Of a DNA stretch of 64,000 nt, positions 10,483-23,210 are shown piece after piece. This DNA comes from Galdieria partita (Eukaryota > Rhodophyta > Bangiophyceae > Galdieriales > Galdieriaceae): assembly GCA_025991245.1 (NCBI GenBank), contig BQMJ01000020.1, positions 124,001 to 188,000 on the forward strand. The letters run 5' to 3'. The notes beneath the pieces were generated by a model. It was not told the DNA's origin and did no database searches. It saw nothing but the letters and a program-made list of their open reading frames with translations. Each line of letters starts with the position of its first letter. Position 1 is the first letter of the stretch. The translations under genes were made by a program, and so were the position numbers.

Positions 10483-11882
10483 CTTTGAATAGCAAAATTG
10501 GCAATAATTTTTCAACTATATACTAAGATCAAAAACAACTCATACAATGAAAGAGAATACTGCATATAAGTGTCCTTCGTAAATTTGCTCAAACTACAAC
10601 AGCTTACAAAAGGTTAATCCTAATTGCGTTGGAGAATTCTAATGTTTCTAAGGAGATTTTGTAATCTTCCGAAAAGAAAGTGGTAATTGAAAGAAGCCAA
10701 CTGATTGATTACATGAAAGCATTGGAAGAGACCACTTTCTATTCTGATTCTATAAAAATGTGGTCTAATGAAAGTTCTCCTGCGGAGATCTTTACAGTGA
10801 AAAGTTTTCCAACATAATAACATGCAATCTTTGAGAAAAATTTGTTTAAAGATGGATTATTCTGGCATTCATTTCAAGTACCCCAAAAACTTTGATTATT
10901 CATTCAATTTGACAGTATAGATCAGAGTTACTAGAACATTGATAGCAACAAGAAGATAACTGTCATTGAGAAAACAAGATAGTTACTGCAACATTGACTA
11001 AAAGAAGTTCTTCTACGGTAGGATTTCAGTTCTCCTATATCGAGTCTAGAAATACAAAGTATTCTTCACAACGTTTTGTTTTTATATGAATAGAAGTCTA
11101 ACGACTTGTAAATTAGAAGGAGTAAATTCACCGACATGAAGCAATATTGTATGTCAATGACACAAGTCCTATAAATTTTCCAGATATGTCCAACTTTGCA
11201 AATGTTTTGTAAAAATGTTTCTTATCGTATAGCATTACTCCATGAACATGCCAGAAGGAACCATTCCTATTCAAAGTAACTAAGCTTTTGTCATGGAATA
11301 AAGGATTCTGAAGCTGTTGATGTATACATGACTACACTCCCTTCTCAAAGAACCTCTTCAAGTTGCAACAATTGTCGTTAATAATTGAAACAAATTTTTA
11401 ATCGTTCTAAAAGTCGTAGGAATATTATCTTTCCTAATAATTTCACTTATCTAGATAGAAACCAAGGACAAAGCGAACTTCTGGAAGAGGAGAGTTTTAT
11501 AAAAGGGCGTATTCTATTAATAAAAGAAGTTAGTTTCACTTTCTCCATTCTTTTAGCAAAGCTCTTCTTCGGTTCTTCAATATTCAAATTACTTGAAGTT
11601 CAAATAGAAATATGGTTCCTTCATGAAAGCTTGATCAATATAATCTGGATAACTTGACCGCCGCCGAGATCATTTTTCCAGAGCGACGGGGATCATTGGA
11701 GAAATGCGATCAGCCAATTATATTCCATATTAGATCAGAAAGAATTCATGTGGGCCAATTGTCCTTTAGACAGGTGAGAAATACATTCAGTTTGTCCAAA
11801 ATGAGGCCTTTAAAAGATCAGCTCAAAGTGGTGGATAGAGATGACAAATTGCATTTGACGTCGAGGAAAGTGTCTTAGTACT
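10483..11882. other. Gene-poor stretch, no gene called
   Basis: 1.4 kb without a convincing coding region, the longest gap in this compact window. On the plus strand one frame between about 10570 and 11657 contains several open runs (for example around 10665-10814 and 11180-11280), but stops recur at about the rate expected for AT-rich noncoding DNA and no run matches a family I know. A short GC-richer patch lies near 11655-11700, just upstream of the amino-acid permease, and may belong to its leader or promoter. No tRNA-like cloverleaf or repeat was seen. Confidence 0.4.
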
Positions 11883-13304
11883 ATGAAGGCTTCTAATGAG
11901 ATTCAACCGACTTTGAGCCAAGTTCAAAATAAGAATGGTGCTTCATATAACCCCGACAAATTTGTGGATGACTTGGAGGGTTTGCAAAATGAAATACCTC
12001 AAGGAGAAACTGAGTTTCAGTTCGAGAGAGAGAAGGAACCTGCTGAAGCGCAGTTAGAAGATGTTTTTGAGCCACCAAGGAGAACTCATTGGGTAATGAC
12101 TACATTCCTTATGATCAGTTACTTGGTAGGGGTTGGAGTACTTTCTCTTCCATCAGCCTTTGTTTCACTTGGTTGGGTTCCGGGAGTATTGTTGTTAACT
12201 GGTATTGTTTTTATTACAACTGTTACTGGTTTATATATGTGGAAACTGCATATGAAATATCCTCACATACGTAGTTACGGTGCTATGTATTATCACTTTT
12301 TTGGACGTGCTGGTCAAATCATTGGAGGGACTCTGACCTACCTAATGTTCTTTGGTATTATGACTGCAGACTTTCTTACTGCAGCTCTTTCTTGGAAGAG
12401 TCTGTTTCAAGGCCATCATGTCTGTGTTACAGTGTGGTTTGTGATTCCTTTTGTTGTTGCACTGGTGGTTGGACAATTGCGAAGTCTTCATGGTATTTCT
12501 TGGGTTGCTTTTGTTGGTGCTTTGTGCATATTCCTTCCCATAGTAATGACATGTAGCAGAGTACCTGAACTTTCAAAAGGTGCTCATGCATATACCACAA
12601 TCGCTGGAGATAGTTTTGTCAATGGCGTTATCGCAATGACAGATATTGTCTTTGCTTTTGCAGGACATTTGATTTTTTATGAATTTATGGCTGAAATGAA
12701 AGAAGTTCGTGACTTTCCAAAAGCACTTATCGTATCGCAGTTGGTTGGTTTCGTGTTTTGCATGTTTACGGCAGCATTTGTTTACGTTTACTTGGGAAAT
12801 ACGAGCATTTTACAGAGCCCAGTAACTTTAAGTCTTCCACATGATACATTACGTGATGCTATTAACGTCATCTTAATTATTCACGTAACAGCTCCAAGTG
12901 TGATGGGAGGAAATGTTCTAACTCGAGCAGTCCAACGTTGGTTGCAGTGTTGGGGTCGACGAAAGTTTGAAGACAATTCACTTCCACAACGAGTTTCATT
13001 CTTCTTTTGGTCTCTTTTGGTATATGGAGCAGGTTTCCTTGTTGCCTGTGCTATTCCATTCTTTAATGAATTGATTGGACTCCTTGCTGCATTGGTTGGT
13101 TCCAGTAATAGTTTTGGAATGCCTGCTATCATGTATTTGATTCAGTTCCGAAAATCAACAAGCTGGTGGAACTGGATATTGGCACTTTCATGTATTGCCA
13201 TTGGATATTCATTACTGGGTATTGGCAGTTATGCAGGAGTTTATACGATTATTCAAGCAGTTGGAGATCATGGAACTCCATTTTCTTGTGATAGGGTTAT
13301 CTAA
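11883..13304 (+). CDS. Amino acid/auxin permease (AAAP) family transporter
   Basis: Single-exon integral membrane protein of 473 residues. About 70 polar, acidic residues precede the first membrane segment (MISYLVGVGVLSLPSAFVSLG), whose VGVGVLSLPxA motif is the AAAP/SLC38-36 transmembrane 1 signature for substrate and ion binding. Around ten further hydrophobic segments follow, including the AFAGHLIFYEFMAEMK block typical of plant AAP/AVT-type carriers. The likely role is proton- or sodium-coupled uptake or efflux of neutral amino acids at the plasma or vacuole membrane; specificity cannot be read. The ATG at 11883 is the first in frame after TAG/TAA stops. Confidence 0.85.
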   Translation: MKASNEIQPTLSQVQNKNGASYNPDKFVDDLEGLQNEIPQGETEFQFEREKEPAEAQLEDVFEPPRRTHWVMTTFLMISYLVGVGVLSLPSAFVSLGWVPGVLLLTGIVFITTVTGLYMWKLHMKYPHIRSYGAMYYHFFGRAGQIIGGTLTYLMFFGIMTADFLTAALSWKSLFQGHHVCVTVWFVIPFVVALVVGQLRSLHGISWVAFVGALCIFLPIVMTCSRVPELSKGAHAYTTIAGDSFVNGVIAMTDIVFAFAGHLIFYEFMAEMKEVRDFPKALIVSQLVGFVFCMFTAAFVYVYLGNTSILQSPVTLSLPHDTLRDAINVILIIHVTAPSVMGGNVLTRAVQRWLQCWGRRKFEDNSLPQRVSFFFWSLLVYGAGFLVACAIPFFNELIGLLAALVGSSNSFGMPAIMYLIQFRKSTSWWNWILALSCIAIGYSLLGIGSYAGVYTIIQAVGDHGTPFSCDRVI

Positions 13305-13492
13305 AGGCTATTATTATAACAATTGAGAAATTTTTGTAGCGAAATAAAAGCAACAGATCGATTGAAATATGAAACGATTTCCACAATACGTTCAGTCCTT
13401 CTTGAAGCCTTTTTGTTCAGTATCATCAAACCCAAACGGAACCTAAACAACAAAACCTTGAGTTATCCACTAATGGATATCGATGTATTTTA

Positions 13493-13854
13493 TCATATTA
13501 CCTCCAAACCAACGCGTCGTGCACTTCGTTCTATTCTTTGACGTTCAATATTTTCCACTCCAATATCGTTGGCTTTCAACACCTCCTATCGTGTGTTCTG
13601 CTCGTTGCAATTGCAAACAAAACAAAACACCATACCTGATATTCTTGTACAGCTTTCACCAAAGTTTCCCATTCCTTGACCAATTGTGAAAAAGTCTCAC
13701 TTGGTACAGAAGAGCCAAACTGCAGTCCTCGAGCACCATGTTCTACTTGGCCCTGATAAACTTTTCTTAAAAACTTGGTTTCCTCTCCTGCATACTTGTT
13801 GGAAGACAAATATCTTACAACTTTTGTTAAAAGTAACTTGATTTTACCCTTCAT
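13493..13854 (-). CDS. FMC1-like LYR-type mitochondrial ATP synthase assembly factor
   Basis: Small two-exon protein (about 105 residues). Exon 1 from ATG 13854 reads MKGKIKLLLTKVVRYLSSNK, then KFLRKVYQGQVEHG and LVKEWETLVKAVQEYQ. An intron of about 55 nt leads to EVLKANDIGVENIERQR and the terminus RSARRVGLEVI. The LLxxVRYLS opening, the helical core and the SAxxVGLxx ending resemble the FMC1 (complex V assembly factor) family. Members help F1-ATPase assembly in the mitochondrial matrix. Similarity is judged from memory over a short protein, so the assignment is tentative. Confidence 0.5.
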
Positions 13855-14027
13855 AGCTTCATGTGAGTTCAAACTGCAATTTCCAAATACTATAATGATT
13901 GAGAATGCATATGATGACTAGTAAAACTATGATAGTAACATGATGAATATATAGTAGAAACTTTCCTATTGTATCCCCTACACAAGAGATAAGTGCCATG
14001 TTATTCTGAGTTTTGATAGCCTCAGGG

Positions 14028-14493
14028 ATGTCTCTCTTGTTTCTGTCATTGCTAACAGTCAAACACTGCAACTGTTATCATCGACAAGTAAAACAGAGTG
14101 TGATATTAGACAACAATAGATTGGCTCTAAAAAGAAGTTTCTATTCTCCTTTTCTAGTTTCTGTACCGCGTGCTTATTTCTATGGAAACCTGTCGTCATG
14201 TCGCACTCAACACACATATCAAACTTGGTCGATGTGCGAACAAAAGCAAATAGAAATACAAAAAACCATCAAAACGAATGGTGGATGGATGTTTGAAGTT
14301 GAAGTAAACAACAATCAACAACTTTCTAGGTATTGTATATTTCTTGAATAGTTTCACCAAGCTAAACCCACAAAGGCACACGGTATTATTAGGAAAGGGT
14401 TTATTTGAAGAACTTGTTGATCGTACAGATAATAATACACCTGAAACGGTTATTACCACTGTTTTCAATTACTTGATAGTAGGTTGTCTGTAG
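14028..14493 (+). CDS. Hypothetical small protein with hydrophobic N-terminus
   Basis: Not recognised. From ATG 14028 the protein starts MSLLFLSLLTVKHCNC, a possible signal or bipartite plastid-targeting region, followed by a basic, hydroxylated stretch to about residue 70. A 60-nt intron starting GTAAAC after GWMFEVE and ending CCAAG restores frame into LNPQRHTVLLGKGLFEELVD and ends NYLIVGCL. Total about 135 residues. The C-terminal 55 residues look like a folded small domain. Both ends and the intron are by eye; a further exon is possible because GTAGGT follows NYLI. Confidence 0.35.
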
Positions 14494-14772
14494 TTAGATA
14501 GGGTAGTTGACTAAAGCGTCGTGATCATATATGTGACTTGTTAGGAACGAAACGTTGTGTTGAAAAATACACAAGGAGTATTTGACTCTTCACAGTTTCC
14601 AATCAACTATTTCTCAGTGAGACAAGTAAGTTTGATTTATTTTGTACATTGTTTCCTATATGTTTCAATCTTTCCTATGCTAGTTGTTCTATTTCTATCC
14701 GGATTGCAAGGAATATCTAAAACAGACTCTTGCTAGTACTAGAATAAACCAGTAAGAGTCAGCGTAGTATAC

Positions 14773-16837
14773 TTAATCATCTTTATTCATCCATTGCATA
14801 ATGGCATGCAAACCATACAACAATTCTGCTTGTTTTCGTGCTTCCATACTTAATAACACAATATGTACTTTCTCTTCAGGTCTTAAAGCAAGTCCCATTC
14901 TTTCATAGTCATTCCTAGAAATGGTCTCTGGTTTACAAGCAACCTAAAATAGGATGAATAACTTGCTCAAGTTGAACACTTTCGTTACCTTTTTAATAAA
15001 AGCTTTGAGAGACTGTTTTAGTATCAAGTTTACCAAACGATAATCATAGTCATCATGCATTATGCCCATAAGACGATGTACATAAACCCAAATAGCCTAA
15101 GTAAAACAATACTCTATACAGAAACAAAATTTCAACTTGCTACTTACTCTTCGAAAGATAGAAGTATCCACATTTGTGTTCATTCCTATACTGTTATCTG
15201 TTAATTGATAAATTGTTTCAAATTGCGTATCCAACAATGACGCCAATTCTCCATCTTCATAAAATGCATTGATCAACGCATATCCATGATCCGACCAATT
15301 GTATTCATGAATACGAAAAATTTTATAAGTTTTGGAATTCACATCAAAGTCTTCATGCCTTAATGGATAATCCGCAAATCCTGCAATTCTAAAGAGAGAG
15401 ATAAGAATCAATCAAAATATCTTCCACAGCATTGTATATCATTACCTGGTGTATTTGGTTTCCAATGCTTCTGTGCTAGTTCCAATAAATGCTCTTTCAT
15501 TACTATCTACACTGGCAGATTTGGCAAACAATAGATCTCCCGTTTCAGAGTAATTGGCTTCGTCTTGTAAATAAATGGCTCTTTTTAATTTTTCTACCAA
15601 TTGACGAGTAGCTTCCACTTCTGACTGGGGTGTGTGTAAAGTATCCTATTTCAGTAGTGATCAACTATATACGAATCGAACAATGTTCATCTTACTGGAC
15701 TCTCATGAGATGGATTGTATGAATCGTTAGCATTTATCTCCGTAAAACCATCTTGTTCTCGTGTCAACTGAATACGTATAAGAGAATCTCTACTATCCAT
15801 ATCAATATCTGGACAAAGCCCACATCCTTCAATAAAACCTGCCAATGAATGAAAATGACTAAATATCTGATAAACAAAGTGAGTCAATTGGGTACAAGAA
15901 GAAATATGCTCATACGAACAAATACTTACAAGAATTGCCAATACACATTCACTTAGAGACCATGAAACTTGGCCCAACGCTGATATAGGATGAATTAGTC
16001 GTTGCAAGTGTTCTTTTTTCAATAGCCACGGTTGATGAGCCAAGATAGCATTCAATTCACGAAGAACTAAAAGTTTTGGTGGAACATGTTCATCCGACTC
16101 GAGCCAACGAATATCACCTCCATGAAGTAAAAACTCAGTTTCTTGCATATGGCAGATATAACTGTGGACAATGAGTGGCTAATTCCATAAACAAGTTGAT
16201 AACTTACGAACAACGCAATCGAGCACCTGCCATAACACCCAAATAATTGCGCCAAGTTTCTGGAAGTGGCCCTGGTCGTCTCATAATAGCACGATAACTT
16301 TGAATGTATGCTTCCAAATAGCTAGGAAAGAAAGCCATCACTCTTACAACAGTAGATATTCGTCCGGTGAAAAGAAAGTTGTCGGTAAACAAACGCAAAG
16401 TAACACAATTAGCATTTTGTACAGTTGGCAATTGTTCGTTGGGTATAAAACGAGAAAAAACGGGTTTTCTTAGACGTTGATATTCCTTTAACACCGAGTA
16501 GACTGGTGACTTTTCAGATAACGTGGTTTCAGCTCGTTCTAATAAACGGGCAAAGGCTTCGCGAACATCAGGAAAAGGGACTTCAGAAGCGAATCTCGTA
16601 ATAGTTGCTATATGCGCTACAAATAGTTGTCCTTGATCGGAGCCTTGTAACGAATTTTCAAGTTGAAAGAGTATTCTGTCAAGTGCGTGCTTCCTGGCAG
16701 TTTCATCCTAAATCAAGCTTAGGAAAAGTTAACGTTCAGAATCTTTCATGAAACATACTTACTTGTGTAAGAAGTGTATGAAAGAAGCGAAGTGTATAGT
16801 CCAAAGAGCCTTTTGGAAAACGAGGACTTGTATGCAT
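14773..16837 (-). CDS. Sestrin family protein
   Basis: Animal sestrins are stress-induced inhibitors of TORC1 and leucine sensors. This multi-exon gene encodes both halves. N-terminal alkylhydroperoxidase-like domain: GPLPETWRNYLGVMAGARLRC spliced to SYICHMQETEFLLHGGDIRW, then LNAILAHQPWLLKKEHLQRL and HFHSLAGFIEGCGLCPD. C-terminal domain: YNWSDHGYALINAFYED, QLTDNS, VDTSIFRRAIWVYVHRLMG, HDDYDYRLVN, VACKPETISRNDYERM, EEKVHIVLLSMEARKQAELL. Start ATG 16837 gives MHTSPRFPKGSLDYTLRFFH; a GTAAGT intron precedes DETARKHALDRILFQ. Against human SESN2 (numbering from memory) Cys125, Tyr127, Arg390 and Glu451 are kept, while His132, Tyr375 and Trp444 equivalents differ. The gene is 93 bp downstream of a VOC gene on the same strand. 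Confidence 0.85.
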
Positions 16838-16930
16838 CAAAGCCAAGAAATATGCAATGGGGAAGTTTGCTATTGTTTGTCATCACAACATCTTTTTGTG
16901 TTTATATCATAAAATGTGTCCTTCGTTTGA

Positions 16931-17399
16931 CTAGTCTTCGTAATAACGTAATTCGACGAGGTTATTTTCTGGATCCCTTATGTAAATCTGAAAGAATAGC
17001 GACGTTAGAAACAAAGAAGTACTGATATAGCCAACTTATTACCGAAGTTCCGTTGCCTTTAGCACCAAAAAGAACTTTAGGTCCTGACTCTGGATTGATG
17101 TTATGTTGTGCAAGTTTCTTGACAAGATAGTTCCAATCCGTTTTTGCAAGAGTAATACAGAAGTGATTTACATTCAAAGTTGTCGAGTCCCTAACTACAT
17201 TGCTTTCTCCTTTCCAAAGTTTGGCTGGAAATAGGTCAATAATAGTTTCTTCGTTTAAACGAACAGAAGGAAAGGGAACTTTGCCTTGTCTCCACTCGGT
17301 GAGACGAACACTAGGAAATTCCAACAAGTCGGAATAAAAACGCAATAAGATGTCGACGTCAAAAGCGTTTATCACAATATGATCCAAATTCGCCTTCAT
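16931..17399 (-). CDS. GLOD5-like VOC/glyoxalase domain protein
   Basis: Two exons, about 140 residues. Exon 1 from ATG 17399 starts ANLDHIVINAFDVDILLRFY and contains SVRLNEETIIDLFPAK and HFCITL; a 43-nt GTAATA...TTTCAG intron joins GAKGNGTS to IYIRDPENNLVELRYYED and the stop. This is a single VOC module with DHIV (first strand), HFC and the DPExNLVEL ending, matching the GLOD5/virulence-type glyoxalase group. His and Glu at the strand ends could bind a metal. The substrate is unknown. It starts 26 bp downstream of the glycine-rich gene stop on the same strand. Confidence 0.78.
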
Positions 17400-17425
17400 G
17401 GCTCACAAGTAAAGTTTATTTTCTT

Positions 17426-17881
17426 TCAAGATGATAGAATGGCCTGTTGGACTTTCTGTTCCATTTTGAAAAAAGAATAGCGAAAAAATTCACAAGTTGA
17501 GATAACTGGAGTTTTAACTTGTTTTCTGTACAACATATTCTTAGAAGAGTTTTCGCACTGTTTTTGATACTTACCAACGTCCGCTAAGGTTTCTTTATTC
17601 CTCTGTGTACGTCTAAACAAATACCAACCCCAACCTTGACCATAACCCACTCCTAAGATTCCAATACCAACACCACAACCTATAAAGGAGCGAGGTGCCT
17701 GTACTCCATATTTTCGAACCTGTTCAAACTCCCAACCAAGTCCAATTCCACAACCAATACCTACACCAGTTCCTAAACCAAGAGGTGGAAGCTGAGGCAA
17801 CTTGGCTTTGAAGTAATCGACGCAGTCAACAAGCTTTTTGGGAATTCCAGTTAAATAAGAAGGCCTTTCCAAAGTAATCAT
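17426..17881 (-). CDS. Glycine-rich, glycine-zipper membrane protein
   Basis: Single-exon protein of 151 residues from ATG 17881; the frame is open to 17926 but starts there with TTG. After MITLERPSYLTGIPKKLVD come two Gly-rich hydrophobic stretches, PPLGLGTGVGIGCGIGLGW and FIGCGVGIGILGVGYGQGWG, whose GxxxG spacing suggests two packed membrane helices. The C-terminal 50 residues are polar and basic. Similar Gly-zipper proteins occur in plants (cadmium-induced AS8-like), with no clear function. Real protein judged by composition and compact placement between two genes on the same strand. Confidence 0.6.
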   Translation of the reverse strand: MITLERPSYLTGIPKKLVDCVDYFKAKLPQLPPLGLGTGVGIGCGIGLGWEFEQVRKYGVQAPRSFIGCGVGIGILGVGYGQGWGWYLFRRTQRNKETLADVGKYQKQCENSSKNMLYRKQVKTPVISTCEFFRYSFFKMEQKVQQAILSS

Positions 17882-17962
17882 ACAGAAAAACAAAAGTGTA
17901 TAGATAAAAACGTTATAAACCACCAAAGTCTGCTAATTTTCCTAACAATAATAAAGGCACTC

Positions 17963-19428
<1,466 letters not shown>

Positions 19429-19660
19429 AGCTTGTTATGTCAATATTACCCCCACGAATGAATGGATATGCAACTACGGCAACAATTGTTGAAAATAATT
19501 TTATTTTACAAACACGCAACTACACACATAACCAAGTGAATAGCAGTCTAACTCTTCTCATATTCGTGCTTGTAGACACAAATCACAGTAAATCACAGGA
19601 AATAGACCAGTTTCTTCTTAAGGTGGTGTTCAAAAACACCAATTTGACGAAAACCCTAAG

Positions 19661-19912
19661 TTAAGCCGAAGCTTTGTTCTTCGGATTCTCTGGGGCATCT
19701 TTCCAACTTTCTGCGCAACGCTAGAAAACAACAACACTTAGTTTACTCGAAGCTACCCGAAATCTACTACAAATTACCTTGAATGCTTCCTGGTGTGAAA
19801 GGTTTGGGTTTTGTTGCTTAATAACGGGAAGCATTTTCTTCATATACTCGTTGTAAGGGGATACTGCTCGTTTGGCAGCGGGCTTATCTTCTTTACTTGC
19901 GGCCTTGGGCAT
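19661..19912 (-). CDS. Small YABBY/HMG-like protein
   Basis: Sixty-three residues in two exons. ATG 19912 gives MPKAASKEDKPAAKRAVSPY; a 57-nt intron (GTAATT...TTCTAG) joins HQEAFK to RCAESWKDAPENP and the Ala-rich end. The core SPYNEYMKKMLPVIKQQNP followed by LSHQEAF and SW aligns with the YABBY domain of plant transcription factors (SAYNRFIKEE.., NPDISHREAF, NW), an HMG-box-like helical fold. There is no YABBY zinc finger. It is probably a small nuclear, DNA-associated protein; role unknown. The upstream 414 bp separate it from a divergent histone H1 gene. Confidence 0.7.
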
Positions 19913-20326
19913 ATTGAACCTGGGTAACAATAGAGACTTTTTCCCAAAAGTTAGAAAAACGTACGACAAGCAGAATAGCGTATACATACCTTAAACTACA
20001 CACGTACAGTTAAAACTGAAATAAGAAGAAACAATTAAGAGAAAAAGGGTTCTGGACAAATAGGCGCCTTATATGATGGTGATGGAAGGGGTGGATCATG
20101 AGCGGGCTGGGGACTTTGAGTTCAAATCAGTTATGGAGGGCTCCCAATCCCTCCTATGATTGGTACAAATTCCTCATGGGAACATATCCTAATCCCACTA
20201 TCATTTTTCCTCAACCTGTAGAATACGAGGCCCGCCAACTAGTTTCCTTGGGTTTCCTTGTTCTGTTGGATTGATCATTGCTGGAGATATTGTTTATTTT
20301 GCAGATTCATTCCCAAAGATTGGAAA
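19913..20326. promoter_or_regulatory. Shared upstream region of the HMG-like and histone H1 genes
   Basis: A 414-bp spacer between two divergent start codons. It contains a G-rich, T-poor patch near 20075-20150 and CT-rich stretches on the H1 side. No TATA-like or octamer element could be named with confidence. It should hold both promoters because both neighbours point away from it. Confidence 0.35.
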
Positions 20327-21078
20327 ATGAGTCCTAAAAAAGAAGTTTCGCATACGCCTAAAGGAGGTTACGCGAAAGCTGTACTTGATAGCATTGTTGC
20401 TCTAAAAGAGAGGAGTGGGTCCTCCCCGCAGGCTATCATAAAGTATGTCAAGGCACATAATCCGCAACTTCCTGAAGACAAACTAAAGCTTCAGGTAAAA
20501 CTAGCTTTGAGGCGTTTGTTGAAACAGAATCTTGTGGAGAAGGTATCACAATTTCGAACCTCATTATGAAGAACTTACTGAGGAGCTTCTAGGTGAAAGC
20601 TTCATACAAGGTTGTTGATAAGAACCATACTTCCAAAAGAAAAACGAAAGAAGCGAAACCGAAGCGAAGAGCGAAAACCGTTCAAAAGAAAAACGTGAAT
20701 CAGACGAAAACGAGAACCTTGAAGACAAAAGTTTCTGATGAGAAAAGAGAGAAGACCGTGGAGCCCACGAAGGCACCTCTTAAAAGCGAGACTACGGAGA
20801 CCAAGTCGCTGAGGCATGGTAGCAGTTCAGAAGTGAAGAAATCCTCAAAAGTGCCGAAGAAAACGGAAGGGAAAGCTACGCCTAAAACGACCAGTACTTC
20901 AAGTGTTGAGAAAAGGATAGCCAAGACGAATACTACGACCTCTTCTAATAAAGGGAAGTTGGGAAAGACAGCTGTTTCGAACAAGTCCAAACCCAGTCAG
21001 AAGGCAGCGGTCACGAAGGGCAAAACTTCGGTCACAACAAGTTCGAAGAAAGGTACACGTGGTGTACGAAAAGCATAA
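20327..21078 (+). CDS. Linker histone H1
   Basis: Binds nucleosomal linker DNA. ATG 20327 gives MSPKKEVSHTPKGGYAKAVL; the winged-helix globular domain covers residues about 12-80 (AVLDSIVALKERSGSSPQAI, then IKYVKAHNP, LALRRLLKQNLVEKVKASYKV). One 50-nt intron (20543-20592) interrupts it and its removal keeps frame (VEK|VKASYK). The C-terminal tail, about 150 residues, is Lys, Ser and Thr rich with many KK/TK pairs and no acidic domain, as in H1. The earlier in-frame ATG at 20258 would add a Cys/Trp-rich leader and is unlikely. Confidence 0.9.
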
Positions 21079-21432
21079 TCTCATGAATATTTGGTACTTT
21101 TGGATACTTTGATGTTTGTGTGAATAATACAAAAGTGTTGCAAGCAAAATTGAAGTATATTTGATAGATTCGCCGTCGATTGTTGAATAAATATTTTTGT
21201 ACGAACAATATTTGTATGTTTTCACCACCAAGCGGAGTTATCCCCAGAACATCTATCCATCATACTTTCTATTGACTAAAAGCAACCAGTTTGGGCGATT
21301 GATTATTCTTCGTCTCCATATATCTCACAATTAAGAACAGTTCACCTAAAGGACGCCGTTGAATTCTTTGCTGCTTCGGAGAATTTGCCCGCTTTCGTCT
21401 TTGAAATTTTGAAATTAGACCAACTCCCAAAG

Positions 21433-21975
21433 ATGAACACTAACCGGAACAACAACATATGCCTCTACTTCCTCTTTCGATGCAGTTATACACTGGCAAC
21501 ATCTCTAGTATCTATTTGGATTGTACAAAATACTTTTGACTTGAGTTGTATTCGTTCAGTTCTTCCCTTTGTTACCAACAAGTATTTTACCAAAGCTGTC
21601 CGAATCCTGCGGAATGCTTACTTGAAAGCACTTTCTAACAAAAAATACATCATAGATAGAAGAAATTTTTATGTTATAAGCTTTGATTCTCAACAAGATG
21701 GACAGGGTTTAACACTTCATAGCTTAAATGAACTGATTTCACAGAACCCACACCGACCTAGGAGAAGTGAACAAGAGTTAAGTTTCAAAAAGCAATCGAA
21801 ACTGCAAGAAAGAGAGAAATACGCAAAGGAGCTCAATTCAGACAAACTACAACAATTGGAAGAAGAACTCACATCTCTCAAAGCTCAAATACAACAGTTT
21901 CGTTCTTTGCAAGCTAGGGAAGAGTTTCGATCCAGAAATGAATCGCAATTGAACTTTTGGAAAAATGAGGAGTAA
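21433..21975 (+). CDS. Hypothetical protein with membrane segment and coiled coil
   Basis: Single-exon, 180 residues from ATG 21433; upstream frame to 21385 lacks ATG. Residues about 8-28 are hydrophobic (ICLYFLFRCSYTLATSLVSI), possibly a signal anchor. Residues about 105-178 are charged and helical (LNSDKLQQLEEELTSLKAQI) and predict a coiled coil. I recognise no family. It converges on the agmatine deiminase gene with only 22 bp between stops. Confidence 0.5.
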   Translation: MNTNRNNNICLYFLFRCSYTLATSLVSIWIVQNTFDLSCIRSVLPFVTNKYFTKAVRILRNAYLKALSNKKYIIDRRNFYVISFDSQQDGQGLTLHSLNELISQNPHRPRRSEQELSFKKQSKLQEREKYAKELNSDKLQQLEEELTSLKAQIQQFRSLQAREEFRSRNESQLNFWKNEE

Positions 21976-21997
21976 AATATAGTTTACTATAAAACTT

Positions 21998-23204
<1,207 letters not shown>

Positions 23205-23210
23205 TTAAGA

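Noticed and set aside
10570-11657. A decayed plus-strand gene read through about 15 stop codons
   Set aside because: Stops occur roughly once per 20-25 codons, close to chance for this AT content, and no open run resembles a known family.
20258-20326. Histone H1 starting at the upstream ATG 20258
   Set aside because: It would add a Cys/Trp-rich leader unlike any H1; the ATG at 20327 gives a typical MSPKK start.
20564-21231. Minus-strand hydrophobic open frames over the H1 tail
   Set aside because: Antisense of Lys-rich codons gives Phe/Leu-rich frames; the plus strand encodes the H1 tail in frame with a conserved globular domain.
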